Part shown: piece by piece, positions 1 through 9,030 of the stretch
How the letters are laid out: every line of letters begins with the position of its first letter
Position numbering within the stretch: position 1 is the stretch's first letter
Assembly (NCBI RefSeq): GCF_011395035.1
Contig: NZ_CP024768.1
Coordinates: 3,157,979 to 3,221,978 of the forward strand
Length of the DNA stretch: 64,000 bases
Direction of reading: 5' to 3'
From: Pantoea cypripedii
GTDB taxonomy: Bacteria; Pseudomonadota; Gammaproteobacteria; Enterobacterales; Enterobacteriaceae
Program-made: the position numbers and the translations under genes
Notes under the pieces: model-generated
Database searches by the model: none
What the model saw: only the letters and a program-made list of their open reading frames with translations
What the model was told of the DNA's origin: nothing

Positions 1-63
1 CTGGCACTTTTGGTCCTGATGGTGTATTACCCACAGCATGAAGAAAAAAATGGAGAGTTGTGA
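1..63 (+). CDS. gcvR: GcvR, glycine cleavage system transcriptional repressor (3' end only)
   Basis: Only the last 20 codons and the TGA are inside the window. The C-terminus reads VYYPQHEEKNGEL, which lines up with the end of E. coli GcvR (VNYSQHDEQDGVK). GcvR is an ACT-domain protein that antagonises the activator GcvA at the gcvTHP promoter. The stop codon overlaps the bcp start as TGATG, the same gcvR-bcp adjacency as in E. coli, so the two are probably cotranscribed. The call rests on a short tail plus synteny. Confidence 0.75.
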   Translation: MALLVLMVYYPQHEEKNGEL

Positions 64-530
64 TGAATCCACTGAAAGCCGGTAATACCGCACCGAAATT
101 TAGCTTGCCCGATCAGGATGGCGAACAAGTAAATTTGGCCGACTTCCAGGGACAGCGCGTTCTGGTCTATTTCTATCCGAAAGCCATGACTCCAGGTTGC
201 ACCGTACAGGCCTGTGGCCTACGCGACAACATGGATGAACTGAAAAAAGTCGGCGTAGAAGTGCTGGGTATCAGCACTGACAAACCAGAAAAGCTGTCAC
301 GTTTTGCCGAAAAAGAGATGCTGAACTTCACGCTGCTGTCTGATGAAGATCATCAGGTCTGCGAGCAGTTTGGCGTCTGGGGGGAGAAATCCTTTATGGG
401 GAAAACCTATGACGGCATTCACCGCATCAGCTTCCTGATTGATGGTGATGGCAAGGTGGAGAAGGTGTTTGACGATTTCAAAACGTCTAACCACCACGAC
501 ATCGTGCTGGATTACCTGCAGTCAGCCTGA
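63..530 (+). CDS. bcp: Bcp, thioredoxin-dependent thiol peroxidase
   Basis: A 155-residue peroxiredoxin of the BCP/PrxQ class that reduces hydrogen peroxide and organic peroxides in the cytoplasm using thioredoxin. The motif TPGCTVQAC carries the peroxidatic Cys46 and the likely resolving Cys51. The sequence is almost colinear with E. coli Bcp (156 aa). ATG at 63 is preferred over the in-frame GTG at 60 because a GGAG ribosome site lies at 52-55 and the product then begins MNPLKAG as in E. coli. It overlaps the gcvR stop by one base and ends just before a strong hairpin. Confidence 0.97.
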   Translation: MNPLKAGNTAPKFSLPDQDGEQVNLADFQGQRVLVYFYPKAMTPGCTVQACGLRDNMDELKKVGVEVLGISTDKPEKLSRFAEKEMLNFTLLSDEDHQVCEQFGVWGEKSFMGKTYDGIHRISFLIDGDGKVEKVFDDFKTSNHHDIVLDYLQSA

Positions 531-535
531 TACCC

Positions 536-562
536 ACGGGTGCGCCATGCGCACCCGTTTTC
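536..562. terminator. Terminator between convergent bcp and perM
   Basis: A perfect 10-bp stem (ACGGGTGCGC at 536-545 with its complement at 549-558) closes a 3-nt loop and is followed by TTT on the plus strand. It lies just beyond the bcp stop and just before the perM stop, so it can serve bcp and perhaps both genes. Confidence 0.85.
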
Positions 563-1621
563 CTAGCTTACGATGGTCTCTTCCGGCCAGGCGCGCACCA
601 CGGCTTTGATTAATGTGGCCAGCGGGATGGCAAAGAACACGCCCCAAAAGCCCCACAATCCACCGAAAATCACCACCGATAAAATGATCACCAGCGGATG
701 CAGGTTGACCGCCTCGGAGAACAGAATCGGCACCAGTATGTTGCCATCCAGCCCCTGAACCACCAGATACACCACAAACATGGTCCAGAAATCGCTGCCC
801 AGCCCCCACTGAAACAGGCCGACACCGATCACCGGAATGGTCACCAGCATCGCCCCGATGTAAGGGATCAGCACGGAAATCCCCACCAGCACCGCCAGCA
901 GCAGGGCGTAATTAAGGCCGAGCAACAGAAACGCCAGCCAGCTCACCACGCCCACCGCCAGCATTTCCAGCACTTTGCCACGAATGTAGTTGGTGATTTG
1001 CTGGTTCATCTCCTGCCATACCACGCCCGCCAGACCACGATTGCGTGGCAGGACGCGGCGCACGGCATTGAGCATCTGCTCTTTGTCTTTCAGCAGGAAA
1101 AACACCATCAGCGGCACCAGCACCAGGTAGATCATCAGCGTCATCAGCCCGACCAGCGACGCCAGTGAATATTTCACCAGCGAATCACCCAGTCCGGTAA
1201 GGCGGCTACGCAAATTCTCCACCACGATATCAATGATGCCCGCATCTACCAGCGCCGGATAACGCTTCGGCAGCCCGGCAGCAAACAGGTAGAGTTTGTT
1301 GAGCATATTAGGAAGGTCATGGGTCAGGTTGATGCTTTGTTGCCACGCCACCGGCACGACAATCAACCCCATCACCAGCACGATGCTACCGAACAGCACC
1401 AGCACGATGCTGGTAGCCCAGGTGCGGCTACAACCGACACGTTGCAGGCGCACCGTGGGCCACTCCAGCAGATAAGCCAGTACCACCGCCACCAGCAGCG
1501 GGGCCAGCAGACCACTGAAGAAGAAGAGGATGCAGAACGCCGCCAGCAAAATCACCACCAGGCCAATCGCCTGGGGATCGCTGAAACGACGTCTGTACCA
1601 TTGAATAAGCAGAGCCAGCAT
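563..1621 (-). CDS. perM: PerM, AI-2E family inner-membrane transporter
   Basis: A 352-residue polytopic membrane protein, close in length and sequence to E. coli PerM/YfgO (353 aa). The N-terminus has a hydrophobic pair around residues 20-50. A soluble stretch of roughly residues 85-150 follows, and the C-terminal half is a bundle of transmembrane helices, which is the AI-2E/PerM layout. The substrate in enterobacteria is not established; the family has been linked to autoinducer-2 export and sodium/proton exchange. It lies in the E. coli position, convergent with bcp, and its upstream side runs into extragenic palindromes. Confidence 0.93.
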   Translation of the reverse strand: MLALLIQWYRRRFSDPQAIGLVVILLAAFCILFFFSGLLAPLLVAVVLAYLLEWPTVRLQRVGCSRTWATSIVLVLFGSIVLVMGLIVVPVAWQQSINLTHDLPNMLNKLYLFAAGLPKRYPALVDAGIIDIVVENLRSRLTGLGDSLVKYSLASLVGLMTLMIYLVLVPLMVFFLLKDKEQMLNAVRRVLPRNRGLAGVVWQEMNQQITNYIRGKVLEMLAVGVVSWLAFLLLGLNYALLLAVLVGISVLIPYIGAMLVTIPVIGVGLFQWGLGSDFWTMFVVYLVVQGLDGNILVPILFSEAVNLHPLVIILSVVIFGGLWGFWGVFFAIPLATLIKAVVRAWPEETIVS

Positions 1622-1640
1622 TCTTTCATTCCCTGTAATG

Positions 1641-1706
1641 GCGCGATTTATCGCGCTGTTCCGTGCATTATGCCGGAAAAGCCTGCGCGATAAATCGCGC
1701 CGCTAC
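1641..1706. repeat. Paired extragenic palindromes, family 1
   Basis: Two copies of a short palindrome lie in opposite orientation: GCGCGATTTATCGCGC at 1641-1656 and GCGCGATAAATCGCGC at 1685-1700, the second followed by CGCTAC. The same unit recurs at 44632-44653, 56545-56572 and, in variant form, at 61501-61532. It sits between perM and the diguanylate cyclase gene and resembles REP/BIME elements in size and placement. Confidence 0.8.
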
Positions 1707-1722
1707 AAATCCTTAATCCCTG

Positions 1723-3315
1723 CTAACGCGTGATACTGCTGACGAGGGCGTCCTGCCCGGCAATCATCACGCAGTTACGTCCGGCATTTTTCGCCTGATA
1801 CAACGCTGCATCGGCCTGCTTCAGGCTCTGCTCCTGGGTGCCGTTCTCCGGTTGCCACAGGGCAATGCCGACAGAAATGGTGATATTGCCTACCGTATCG
1901 ATACGATTGTCAGCAATATTGTTGCGCAAGCGCTCGGCAATTATCCGCGCTTCCTCCGCCGTGGTGCCGGGCAGCAGCATCAGAAACTCTTCACCGCCGT
2001 TGCGGCACACCACGTCGGTGGCGCGCGCGCTGTGGCTGAGGGCCTGGGCAATTTTTTTGATCACTTCGTCACCCACATCATGACCGAAGTTATCATTCAC
2101 GCGTTTAAAATGGTCGATGTCCAGTGCCAGCACGGCAAACGGCTGGCGCATGGCGTTGAAATAATCCAGCACCGCGCTAAGGCCACGCCGGTTGAGCAGG
2201 CTGGTCAGGGGATCGGTCTGCACTTCAGACTTCAGCCGGCCAATTTTGTCCTGCACCAGGCTGATGCCGGTCAGCATCGCGCGTTTAACCTGCGCGGCTT
2301 CAAAGTACCAGGCACGAATGCCGCCAATCTCGCCCGACACACTTTGCACATCCATCTGGCTGGCTTTACGCGCCAGCTGCCATAACGGTAATGCGATCAG
2401 CCGCGCCAGAATCATCGCCACCAGCAGCGTTAACAAGGCAAACGGCACCGAGTTTTTCAACACTTTCAACAGCAATCCGGAGAGCGGAGCCAGGGTGACG
2501 TCGGTGGGTTTCAGCGCCACCACCATCCAGCCGGTGGTCGGCACAATCGCGTAACCGGCCAGTTTCGCAGTTCCCTCCTCCGTCAGTTGCAGCGAACCAT
2601 TGGTTTGCGCCTGACGCTGCTCCTCGCTGATGATGCCCGGCACGCTTTTACCAATCAGCTGATTATTCTGGTGATACAGCACCTAGTTATTGCGATCCAG
2701 CACGTAAACATGGGTGCCATCACGATAATATTGCTCGCCCAGCAGCTCGTTCAGAATGCTTTTCTTCTTCAGATAGATGGTGCCACCGACATAACCCAGG
2801 TAGCGACCTTCTTTGCTCCAGATCGGCCAGGAGACAAACACCAGCAGGTTATTGGCTGCGGAAAGCGTCGGTTTGCTGACCATCGGCTGACGCTTAGCCA
2901 GCGCCTCGCGTGAAGCCTGACTGGTGAGCTTCATGCCTTTCAGCATCAGCGATTCCGGCGAAATGGCTTTCACTACGCCATCGGTGTTCACCACCGCCAC
3001 GGAGTTGAAGCTGCTGGTCTGCTCGCGCAGGCGATTCACTTCCTGCTGCGCCAGTTCGTTATTGTCGAAATCTTTGCCCAGCTGGGTCGCGCTGTAGTGC
3101 AGCTGGGATTGTGCCAGCTGAAAGAAAACTTCGGTGGTGGCGGCCAGCTTGGTGGCGTAAGCGCGATTGGCTTCGAGGGTACTCTCGATCAGGACCATGC
3201 GTTGCACGCGCCATGTCGCATACAGGGCGTTAGCAAGCGTGATAACAATACTGGTGATCGCCAGCAGCGTGATCAGCGTGCGCAGATCGGTTTTTGGCCG
3301 GATGCGCATTAACAT
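1723..3315 (-). pseudogene. Membrane diguanylate cyclase (Cache-like sensor + GGDEF) interrupted by an amber codon
   Basis: Read through, this is a 530-residue protein. It has an N-terminal TM (about residues 8-30), a Cache-like periplasmic sensor to about residue 275, a second TM (about 290-312), a HAMP-like linker and a C-terminal GGDEF domain. The active site is GGEEF at about residue 440, preceded by RATD, which fits an RxxD inhibitory site. The family makes cyclic di-GMP from two GTP. Codon 211 is TAG (2683-2685 on the plus strand), and the frame is intact on both sides. A single CAG-to-TAG change would explain it. ATG at 3315 is chosen for its GGAG site. The downstream part could restart at GTG 2682 and would keep one TM and the catalytic domain. 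A sequencing error is also possible. Confidence 0.8.
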
Positions 3316-3483
3316 GGTGTCTCCACCATGATGAGTCTGTTCATAATTCGAGTGCCTGACAGTATTGTTATTGTTGGTGGTACATACCCTGGTGAGGTAA
3401 CAGAGGATTGTACACCCGCAACTCAATTTGAGCACGAAGCATCCTGTCGGCACACGATTTCTTTTACTTATATCTGGCGCTGA

Positions 3484-4314
3484 TTAGTCAATTAAGCCGT
3501 TAATATCGTAAAACGGAAACGGCCCTGGATAATCACCAATGGCACACAGATGCGTCGTCATTCCCTGCTGCGGATGCCAGCGATGCAGCAGAAAACCCGG
3601 CGGTTCCAGCACAAAGTTGGCTGGTCCCTCTGCTGACAAATCAAACGCCACCTGATGCGATACCCCCGGAGCCGTACAGGCCAGGGTGCCAGCGAAACGC
3701 GCCTGAATCGATCGGTGCAAATGGCCACTGAGCACGCGTTCTACCTGCGGGTGCTGGCGAATCACTGCTGCCAGTGCATCAGGGTTGCGCAGCGGTTGTT
3801 TATCCATATGACCGATGCCGGTGATAAAAGGCGGATGATGCAGCATCACCAGGGTTGGGATGTTGGGTGCGCTTTGCAGTTGCGCGTCCAGCCACTCAAG
3901 CTGCGCTTCATCGACATACCCCCACGGCTGCTGTGGCACGCTGGAATCCAGTGCCAGCAACTGCAAACCGTTAACGCGGGTTTGCCAGTTGAGGGTTTCC
4001 CCGCGTTGCAGATAAGTATGTTCCGGGAAAGCCGCGCGTAGCGCCTGGCGGTCGTCATGGTTACCCGGCATCAACAGATAAGGCAGTTGCAGCTGCTTCA
4101 GTGCCTGGCGCAGAGTTTGATACTCTTCCGGCAAGCCAAAATCAACCAAATCGCCGGTAATCACCACCACATCCGGGCGCGGTCGCAATTGATTCAGCGT
4201 CGCAATCACCCGCAGCAACGCAGCCTGGGTATCCACTTTTTTATAAGACAGGCGACCCTGCGCCTTGATATGTAAATCGCTGATTTGCGCAATCAGCGTC
4301 ATTGCTTCAGACAA
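3484..4314 (-). CDS. Calcineurin-like phosphodiesterase (GpdQ/CpdA class)
   Basis: A 276-residue binuclear metallophosphoesterase. The metal-binding blocks appear in order: SDLH near residue 12, TGDLVDFG, PGNHDD, LHHPP and SGHLH. Overall sequence and length resemble the glycerophosphodiesterase GpdQ and, more distantly, CpdA, which hydrolyses cyclic AMP. It is the last gene of the ABC operon, 10 bp after the ATPase. A GAGGAA ribosome site overlaps the ATPase stop and points to TTG at 4314 as start; an in-frame ATG lies at 4302. The context suggests it hydrolyses a phosphodiester brought in by the transporter. That is inference, and cAMP or another diester cannot be excluded. Confidence 0.85.
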   Translation of the reverse strand: MSEAMTLIAQISDLHIKAQGRLSYKKVDTQAALLRVIATLNQLRPRPDVVVITGDLVDFGLPEEYQTLRQALKQLQLPYLLMPGNHDDRQALRAAFPEHTYLQRGETLNWQTRVNGLQLLALDSSVPQQPWGYVDEAQLEWLDAQLQSAPNIPTLVMLHHPPFITGIGHMDKQPLRNPDALAAVIRQHPQVERVLSGHLHRSIQARFAGTLACTAPGVSHQVAFDLSAEGPANFVLEPPGFLLHRWHPQQGMTTHLCAIGDYPGPFPFYDINGLID

Positions 4315-4324
4315 TCTTTATTCC

Positions 4325-5314
4325 TCACGAAGCAGAAAATTGAAAGGCGGCGTCCTGCGCCAGCGACCAGCTCACCGGCTGCCCGGCATGCCAGGCTTCA
4401 CGGGCATGACGATCAACCTGAATCGGCGCGGCCAGACCGATATCAATCATCAGCCGCTGTGACGCCCCCAGGAAGGTACTGGCGACGACAAAACCCTGGC
4501 GCGTATAACGGTTATCGCTGGCCAGCAGCACATCTTCCGGGCGGCAAAAACGCTGGGGATTGCCGCGCGTATCGACATCGACGCAGTTAATCGCCCCAAC
4601 AAAATCAGCCACGAACTTCGACGCCGGATGCTGATAAATGCGCTGCGGCGTATCGATTTGCACCAGACGTCCGTGTTCCATCACCGCAATCCGATCGCCC
4701 AGCGCCATGGCCTCCTGTTGATCGTGGGTGACGTACACGGCGGTGATCGCCAGCTGCTTCAGCAGCGCGCCAATCTCCAGGCGCAGACGGTCACGCAGGC
4801 GTGCATCCAGCGCCGCCAGCGGTTCGTCAAACAGCAGCACTTTCGGGCGAGCCGCCAGCGCACGGGCCAGCGCCACGCGTTGCTTCTGCCCGCCGGAAAG
4901 TTTATCGATACTGCGCTGCGCCAGCGCGCTGAGGTCCACCAGCGCCAGCATTTCCTTCACCCGTGCCTCGCGCTCCGCACGCGGTACGCCCTGCACTTTC
5001 AGGCCGTAAGCCACGTTGTCGGCCACGTTCAGATTGGGAAACAGCGCGTAGTTCTGGAACACCATGCCGACATTGCGTTTTTCAATCGGTAAAGCAGTGA
5101 CGTTGCGCCCGTCAAACCACACTTCACCACCGGCATCGCAGCTTTCCAGCCCGCTGATAATGCGCAGCGTGGTGGTTTTACCGCAGCCCGAAGGCCCCAG
5201 CAGCACCAGGGTTTCACCCGCATTGACTGTCAGATCCAGCGGATGCAGCGCCAGGTGATGATGAAAGCGACGCGAGCAGTTGTGAAGCTGAACGGTTACG
5301 GCAGCGTTGTTCAT
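4325..5314 (-). CDS. ABC importer ATPase, spermidine/iron/phosphonate-type
   Basis: A 329-residue nucleotide-binding subunit with Walker A GPSGCGKT (about residues 40-47), signature LSGGQKQR and Walker B LLFDEPLAALD. A C-terminal extension of about 90 residues has the look of the TOBE domain of the PotA/FbpC/PhnT group. Its start overlaps the end of the second permease gene by 4 bp (ATGA), so the two are translationally coupled. It energises uptake through the two permeases encoded just upstream. The substrate cannot be read from this subunit. Confidence 0.93.
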   Translation of the reverse strand: MNNAAVTVQLHNCSRRFHHHLALHPLDLTVNAGETLVLLGPSGCGKTTTLRIISGLESCDAGGEVWFDGRNVTALPIEKRNVGMVFQNYALFPNLNVADNVAYGLKVQGVPRAEREARVKEMLALVDLSALAQRSIDKLSGGQKQRVALARALAARPKVLLFDEPLAALDARLRDRLRLEIGALLKQLAITAVYVTHDQQEAMALGDRIAVMEHGRLVQIDTPQRIYQHPASKFVADFVGAINCVDVDTRGNPQRFCRPEDVLLASDNRYTRQGFVVASTFLGASQRLMIDIGLAAPIQVDRHAREAWHAGQPVSWSLAQDAAFQFSAS

Positions 5315-6123
5315 GCCGGCTCCTTGTGTTGGCGCGCAACTGCGCGGTTAAGCCATTGATTAAGCGCATTCAGCAGCAGCAACAACGGCAGAATCATCAG
5401 GATAAAAATCAGGGTATAGGCCGAGCCGACTTCCAGCCGCATCGAGGCATAGCTATCGGCCAGGCCCACCGGCAGGGTTTTGGTCAGCGGTGTGTGCAGC
5501 ATCCAGGTGATGTTGAACTCCCCCACCGATAACGTGATGACCATAAAAGCCCCGGCGAGGATGCCGTTGCGGCAGTTGGGCACCACCACGGTGAAGAAGC
5601 GCTGCCAGAACCCGGCACCGAGGCTGGCGGAGGCTTCTTCCAGGCGTGGCATATCCACCGCCTGCATCACTGCCAGCACCGGGCGCATCATAAACGGCAG
5701 GGTAAAGAGTACGTGACCGATCAGGATAAACAGCCAGCTATCGCGCAATGCGGAAAACTGACCATATAACAGGATGATACCGAGCGCAGTGGCCAGGCCC
5801 GGCAGCGCCACCGGCAACATCAGGCATTCTTCAATGCGCGCGGCCCAGCGGCCCGGTGCTTTCAGCAATCCCCAGGCGGCAGGCACACCGATCACCAGTG
5901 TGACCAGCAGGCAGCACAGCGCAATCAGTAACGACAGCCAGAAGGTGTCGGCGTACATCTGCCACACCTGCTCCACCCACTTCAGCGTCAGACCGCTGCG
6001 CAGGCCAATAAAATAGTTGTTGGTCACCCCGGCCAGCATCGACAGCACCACCGGCACAAGCATAAACAGCGCGGTGAGCGTGGTGATCAGCAGCTGCAGG
6101 GTAAAGAGTCCACGACGATTCAT
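5311..6123 (-). CDS. ABC importer permease, second subunit
   Basis: A 270-residue inner-membrane permease with about six hydrophobic helices. The cytoplasmic EAA loop reads EEASASLGAGFWQRFFTVVVPN, matching the binding-protein-dependent transport inner-membrane family (PotC/PhnV-like). It overlaps the first permease gene by 4 bp at its start and the ATPase gene by 4 bp at its end. It should pair with the upstream permease to form the transmembrane channel. Confidence 0.92.
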   Translation of the reverse strand: MNRRGLFTLQLLITTLTALFMLVPVVLSMLAGVTNNYFIGLRSGLTLKWVEQVWQMYADTFWLSLLIALCCLLVTLVIGVPAAWGLLKAPGRWAARIEECLMLPVALPGLATALGIILLYGQFSALRDSWLFILIGHVLFTLPFMMRPVLAVMQAVDMPRLEEASASLGAGFWQRFFTVVVPNCRNGILAGAFMVITLSVGEFNITWMLHTPLTKTLPVGLADSYASMRLEVGSAYTLIFILMILPLLLLLNALNQWLNRAVARQHKEPA

Positions 6124-6986
6124 ACCACCTCCTGCGCCGAACGATGCGCCAGACGACGCGCCAACATCAGCGCCAGCCAGGCGACGCCTCCCATCACCAC
6201 GGATAACGCCGCCGCAGTGGCAAAGTTGGCGTAGTTAGTGAACTCGCCATAAATGGTCAGCGGCAACACCGCTAAATCGGTGCCGAGAGTAAAGGCGGTA
6301 CCAAACGCCCCCATGCTGGTGGCAAAGCACAGCGCACCGGTGGAGAGCAGCGCCGGTTGTAGTCCAGGCACGATCACATCCCAGGTAATACGCCATTGAC
6401 TGGCACCGAGCGAACGTGCCGCTTCTTCCAGCGAATGATCGAGTTTTTCACTGGCCGCCACCAGCGTGACAATGGCGCGTGGCAGTGAAAAGTAGAGATA
6501 ACCGATAAACAACCCGACCAGTGAATAAGCCAGCGTCCAGCGTTCATGCACCAGGCTCATGCTTATCTGTGCCAGCAAACCCTGACGGCCCGCCAGCATC
6601 ACCACCAGGAACCCTACCACCACGCCGGGAAATGCCAGCGGGAAGGTCAGCAGTGCCAGCAGGATGCCGCGACCGGCAAAGCGCTGACGCGCCAGAAAAC
6701 AGCCAACACTGGCGGCAATCAACAACGTCACCAGCGTGACCGCCAGCGACAACAACACGGTATTCAGCAGGCTCAGCAAATATTGTGGCTGGCTGATTAC
6801 CGTCCAGTAACCACTGTGCTGGGTGGTGCGGTCTGCCTGCATACCGATTTGCAGCAAACGGGCAAACGGCAGCAGCCAGAAAGCACAGAAAAACAGCAGC
6901 GCGGGCAGCGTCAGCCATAACCAGCGACTGCCCGCTAACTTACGTGTCTGGCGGCATGAAGCCGCCAGGGTGTCGGACTGCGACAT
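6120..6986 (-). CDS. ABC importer permease, first subunit
   Basis: A 288-residue permease with an N-terminal helix at about residues 22-46 and five further hydrophobic segments. The EAA loop reads EEAARSLGASQWRITWDVIVP, typical of PotB/PhnU-type subunits. Its ATG overlaps the stop of the binding-protein gene by one base, and its end overlaps the next permease by four. The run of 1- to 4-bp overlaps shows the importer is made as one coupled unit. Confidence 0.92.
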   Translation of the reverse strand: MSQSDTLAASCRQTRKLAGSRWLWLTLPALLFFCAFWLLPFARLLQIGMQADRTTQHSGYWTVISQPQYLLSLLNTVLLSLAVTLVTLLIAASVGCFLARQRFAGRGILLALLTFPLAFPGVVVGFLVVMLAGRQGLLAQISMSLVHERWTLAYSLVGLFIGYLYFSLPRAIVTLVAASEKLDHSLEEAARSLGASQWRITWDVIVPGLQPALLSTGALCFATSMGAFGTAFTLGTDLAVLPLTIYGEFTNYANFATAAALSVVMGGVAWLALMLARRLAHRSAQEVV

Positions 6987-8008
6987 TAATGGATCTCACT
7001 CAGATAACGGGCAGAGAAGGCTTTCTGCGCATCAGCCATCTGCTGGTAATCAACGGTTTTGGCGCGCGCGTAATCGCTGTCCGGCAGGAAGTATTTCTTC
7101 GCTTCAGGCGACATCGCGGAAGTACGCACCGGGCGCAGGAACGCATTGGCCCAGATGGCTTGCCCTTTGTCCGACAGTACGTAATCGATCACTTTCTTGC
7201 CGTTAGCTTCGTGCGGCGCATTCTTCACCAGGCTGATGACATACGGCACCGTCACCGTGCCCTCTTTCGGGATCACAAAGGCCACGTTGGCATGATCTTT
7301 ATATTTGGCGCGATAGGCGTTGAAGTCGTAATCGAGCAGAATCGGGATCTCGCCGGAGAGCAGACGCGCATAGGCGGTTTGTTTTGGCACAATCGGCTGA
7401 TTCGCCTGCAATTTTTTGAACCACTCCAGGCCAGGTGTAAAATCGTGCATATTGCCGCCCAGCGCCTGGTTAACCGCCACCGCAGCCACATAACCGACAA
7501 AGGCGCTGGCCGGATCGAGATAGCCAATCATGCCTTTATATTCCGGCTTCAACAGGTCATTCCAGGATTGCGGGACAGGCGCGCCACCCAGTGCATCGAC
7601 GTTGACCATAAAGCCCATGGTGCCCGAATGCAGCGCAACCCATTTACCATTGGGATCTTTCATGCCTGCCGGGATTTCATCCCAGTGTTTGGGTTTATAG
7701 CTGGCGATGACTCCGGCGCTGTCTGCCTGGATACCAAAGCTGACGCCGTAATACACCACATCCGCCACCGGGTTAGCCTGCTCAGCCACCATCTGCGCCA
7801 GTGCCTGGCCGGAGTTTTTGTTGTCCTGCGGCACCTGAATGCCGGTGTCTTTGGCGATGGCCTTGAGCTGCGTGCCCCAGTCAGCCCATTCCGGTGGGCA
7901 GTTGTAACAAATGGCGGTTTCTGCCGCCTGAGTCTGTGCGCTGAGTAGCGAACCGAGTGTCAGGGCCAGCGCCCCGGCAATGATTTTGACTTTTTTACGC
8001 AATTTCAT
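6986..8008 (-). CDS. Periplasmic substrate-binding protein of the ABC importer
   Basis: A 340-residue extracellular solute-binding protein. A typical signal peptide covers about residues 1-28 (KLRKKVKI, hydrophobic core, then AQTQA before AE). The mature part has the bilobal group-1 binding-protein look of the PotD/iron(III)/2-aminoethylphosphonate set, and two cysteines lie near the mature N-terminus (CYNCPPEW). It starts with ATG overlapping the TGA of the LacI-family gene (ATGA). The linked phosphodiesterase suggests an organophosphate ligand, but this is inference. Confidence 0.9.
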   Translation of the reverse strand: MKLRKKVKIIAGALALTLGSLLSAQTQAAETAICYNCPPEWADWGTQLKAIAKDTGIQVPQDNKNSGQALAQMVAEQANPVADVVYYGVSFGIQADSAGVIASYKPKHWDEIPAGMKDPNGKWVALHSGTMGFMVNVDALGGAPVPQSWNDLLKPEYKGMIGYLDPASAFVGYVAAVAVNQALGGNMHDFTPGLEWFKKLQANQPIVPKQTAYARLLSGEIPILLDYDFNAYRAKYKDHANVAFVIPKEGTVTVPYVISLVKNAPHEANGKKVIDYVLSDKGQAIWANAFLRPVRTSAMSPEAKKYFLPDSDYARAKTVDYQQMADAQKAFSARYLSEIH

Positions 8009-9015
8009 GATGGTTCCCTGGTGTTGGCAATAAACGAAGAAATCGGTGCAGCCACGCTTTCACCTGGCCGCAGTCGATGTGCCAGCACGCGTGTGCCACG
8101 GCTGGCCTGTTGTAAAAGCATCTCAATGGCGCAGGTACCCAGCCGTTCGCCAGGCTGCGCCACGCTTGCCAGTGAGGGGGCAATCTGTTCACCGATATCG
8201 ATGCCATCAAACCCCATCACTGAAAGTTGTTGTGGAATGCGTACGCCGGCGCGCTGGGCGTCACCAATCAGGCTGATCGCCAGCAAATCATTGGTGCAAA
8301 TGACCGCCGTCAGCGCCGACTCGCCCTGCAACCAGGGTTGCAGCAGCGCGAAATCTGAATGGGTGTGGCTGGGCATTTCAATCACCGGCAGGGCCGCCTG
8401 TTGCATGGCGTCGCAGTAGCCCTGATACCGCAGGCGGGCGCGATCGGATTGCAGCATCGGACCGGCAATCATGCCGATATGCCGGTGCCCGAGTTGCCGC
8501 AGATGATCGGTGGCTTCACGCATCGCCTGACGGTTATCGACACAAATCGCAGGCCAGTCGCTGTGCTGCGGCACGTTATGCGCCAGCACAAACGGCATCT
8601 GCGCCTCATGCAGGGTGTGCAGTACCGCGCTGTTGTCAGCATCGGCCACGGTTAACACCAGTCCCGCCACCCGCTGGCGCAGCATATGTTCAACAATCGC
8701 TGCTTCGCGTTCGGGCTGATAATCGCTGGTCGCCACCAGCAGACCAAATCCGGCCTGACGCGCTTCACGCTCCATCGCCTGCAACTGTTGCGAGAAAATC
8801 GGGTTGAGCAAAGAAGGCAGCAACACCCCGAGGGTGGTCGAGTGTTGGGTACGTAGCTGGCGCGCGATGTGGTTGGGGCGAAAACCCAATTGTTCCGATG
8901 CCGCCAGCACCTTGTTTAAGGTATCCGGCCGCAGCAGATGGGGATCAGAGAAGGCACGCGCCGCTGTCGCGCGCGAGACGCCAGCCAGCTTTGCCACACT
9001 CAGTAAATCGGACAT
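8005..9015 (-). CDS. LacI/GalR-family transcriptional regulator of the ABC-phosphodiesterase operon
   Basis: A 336-residue regulator. The N-terminal helix-turn-helix reads LLSVAKLAGVSRATAARAFS, followed by the hinge and a periplasmic-binding-protein-like effector domain. ATG at 9015 is preferred over an upstream in-frame start at 9051 because it puts the helix-turn-helix at the extreme N-terminus and has a GAGGCG ribosome site. The upstream start would also lie inside the palindromic operator. It is the first gene of the operon, so it probably controls its own synthesis with the transporter genes. The effector is likely the transported compound or a breakdown product. Confidence 0.92.
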   Translation of the reverse strand: MSDLLSVAKLAGVSRATAARAFSDPHLLRPDTLNKVLAASEQLGFRPNHIARQLRTQHSTTLGVLLPSLLNPIFSQQLQAMEREARQAGFGLLVATSDYQPEREAAIVEHMLRQRVAGLVLTVADADNSAVLHTLHEAQMPFVLAHNVPQHSDWPAICVDNRQAMREATDHLRQLGHRHIGMIAGPMLQSDRARLRYQGYCDAMQQAALPVIEMPSHTHSDFALLQPWLQGESALTAVICTNDLLAISLIGDAQRAGVRIPQQLSVMGFDGIDIGEQIAPSLASVAQPGERLGTCAIEMLLQQASRGTRVLAHRLRPGESVAAPISSFIANTREPS

Positions 9016-9030
9016 GTTCGCCTCGTTAGT

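Noticed and set aside
6944..7948. 334-codon plus-strand frame opposite the ABC binding protein
   Set aside because: The minus-strand gene has a signal peptide and coupled neighbours; the plus-strand frame has neither.
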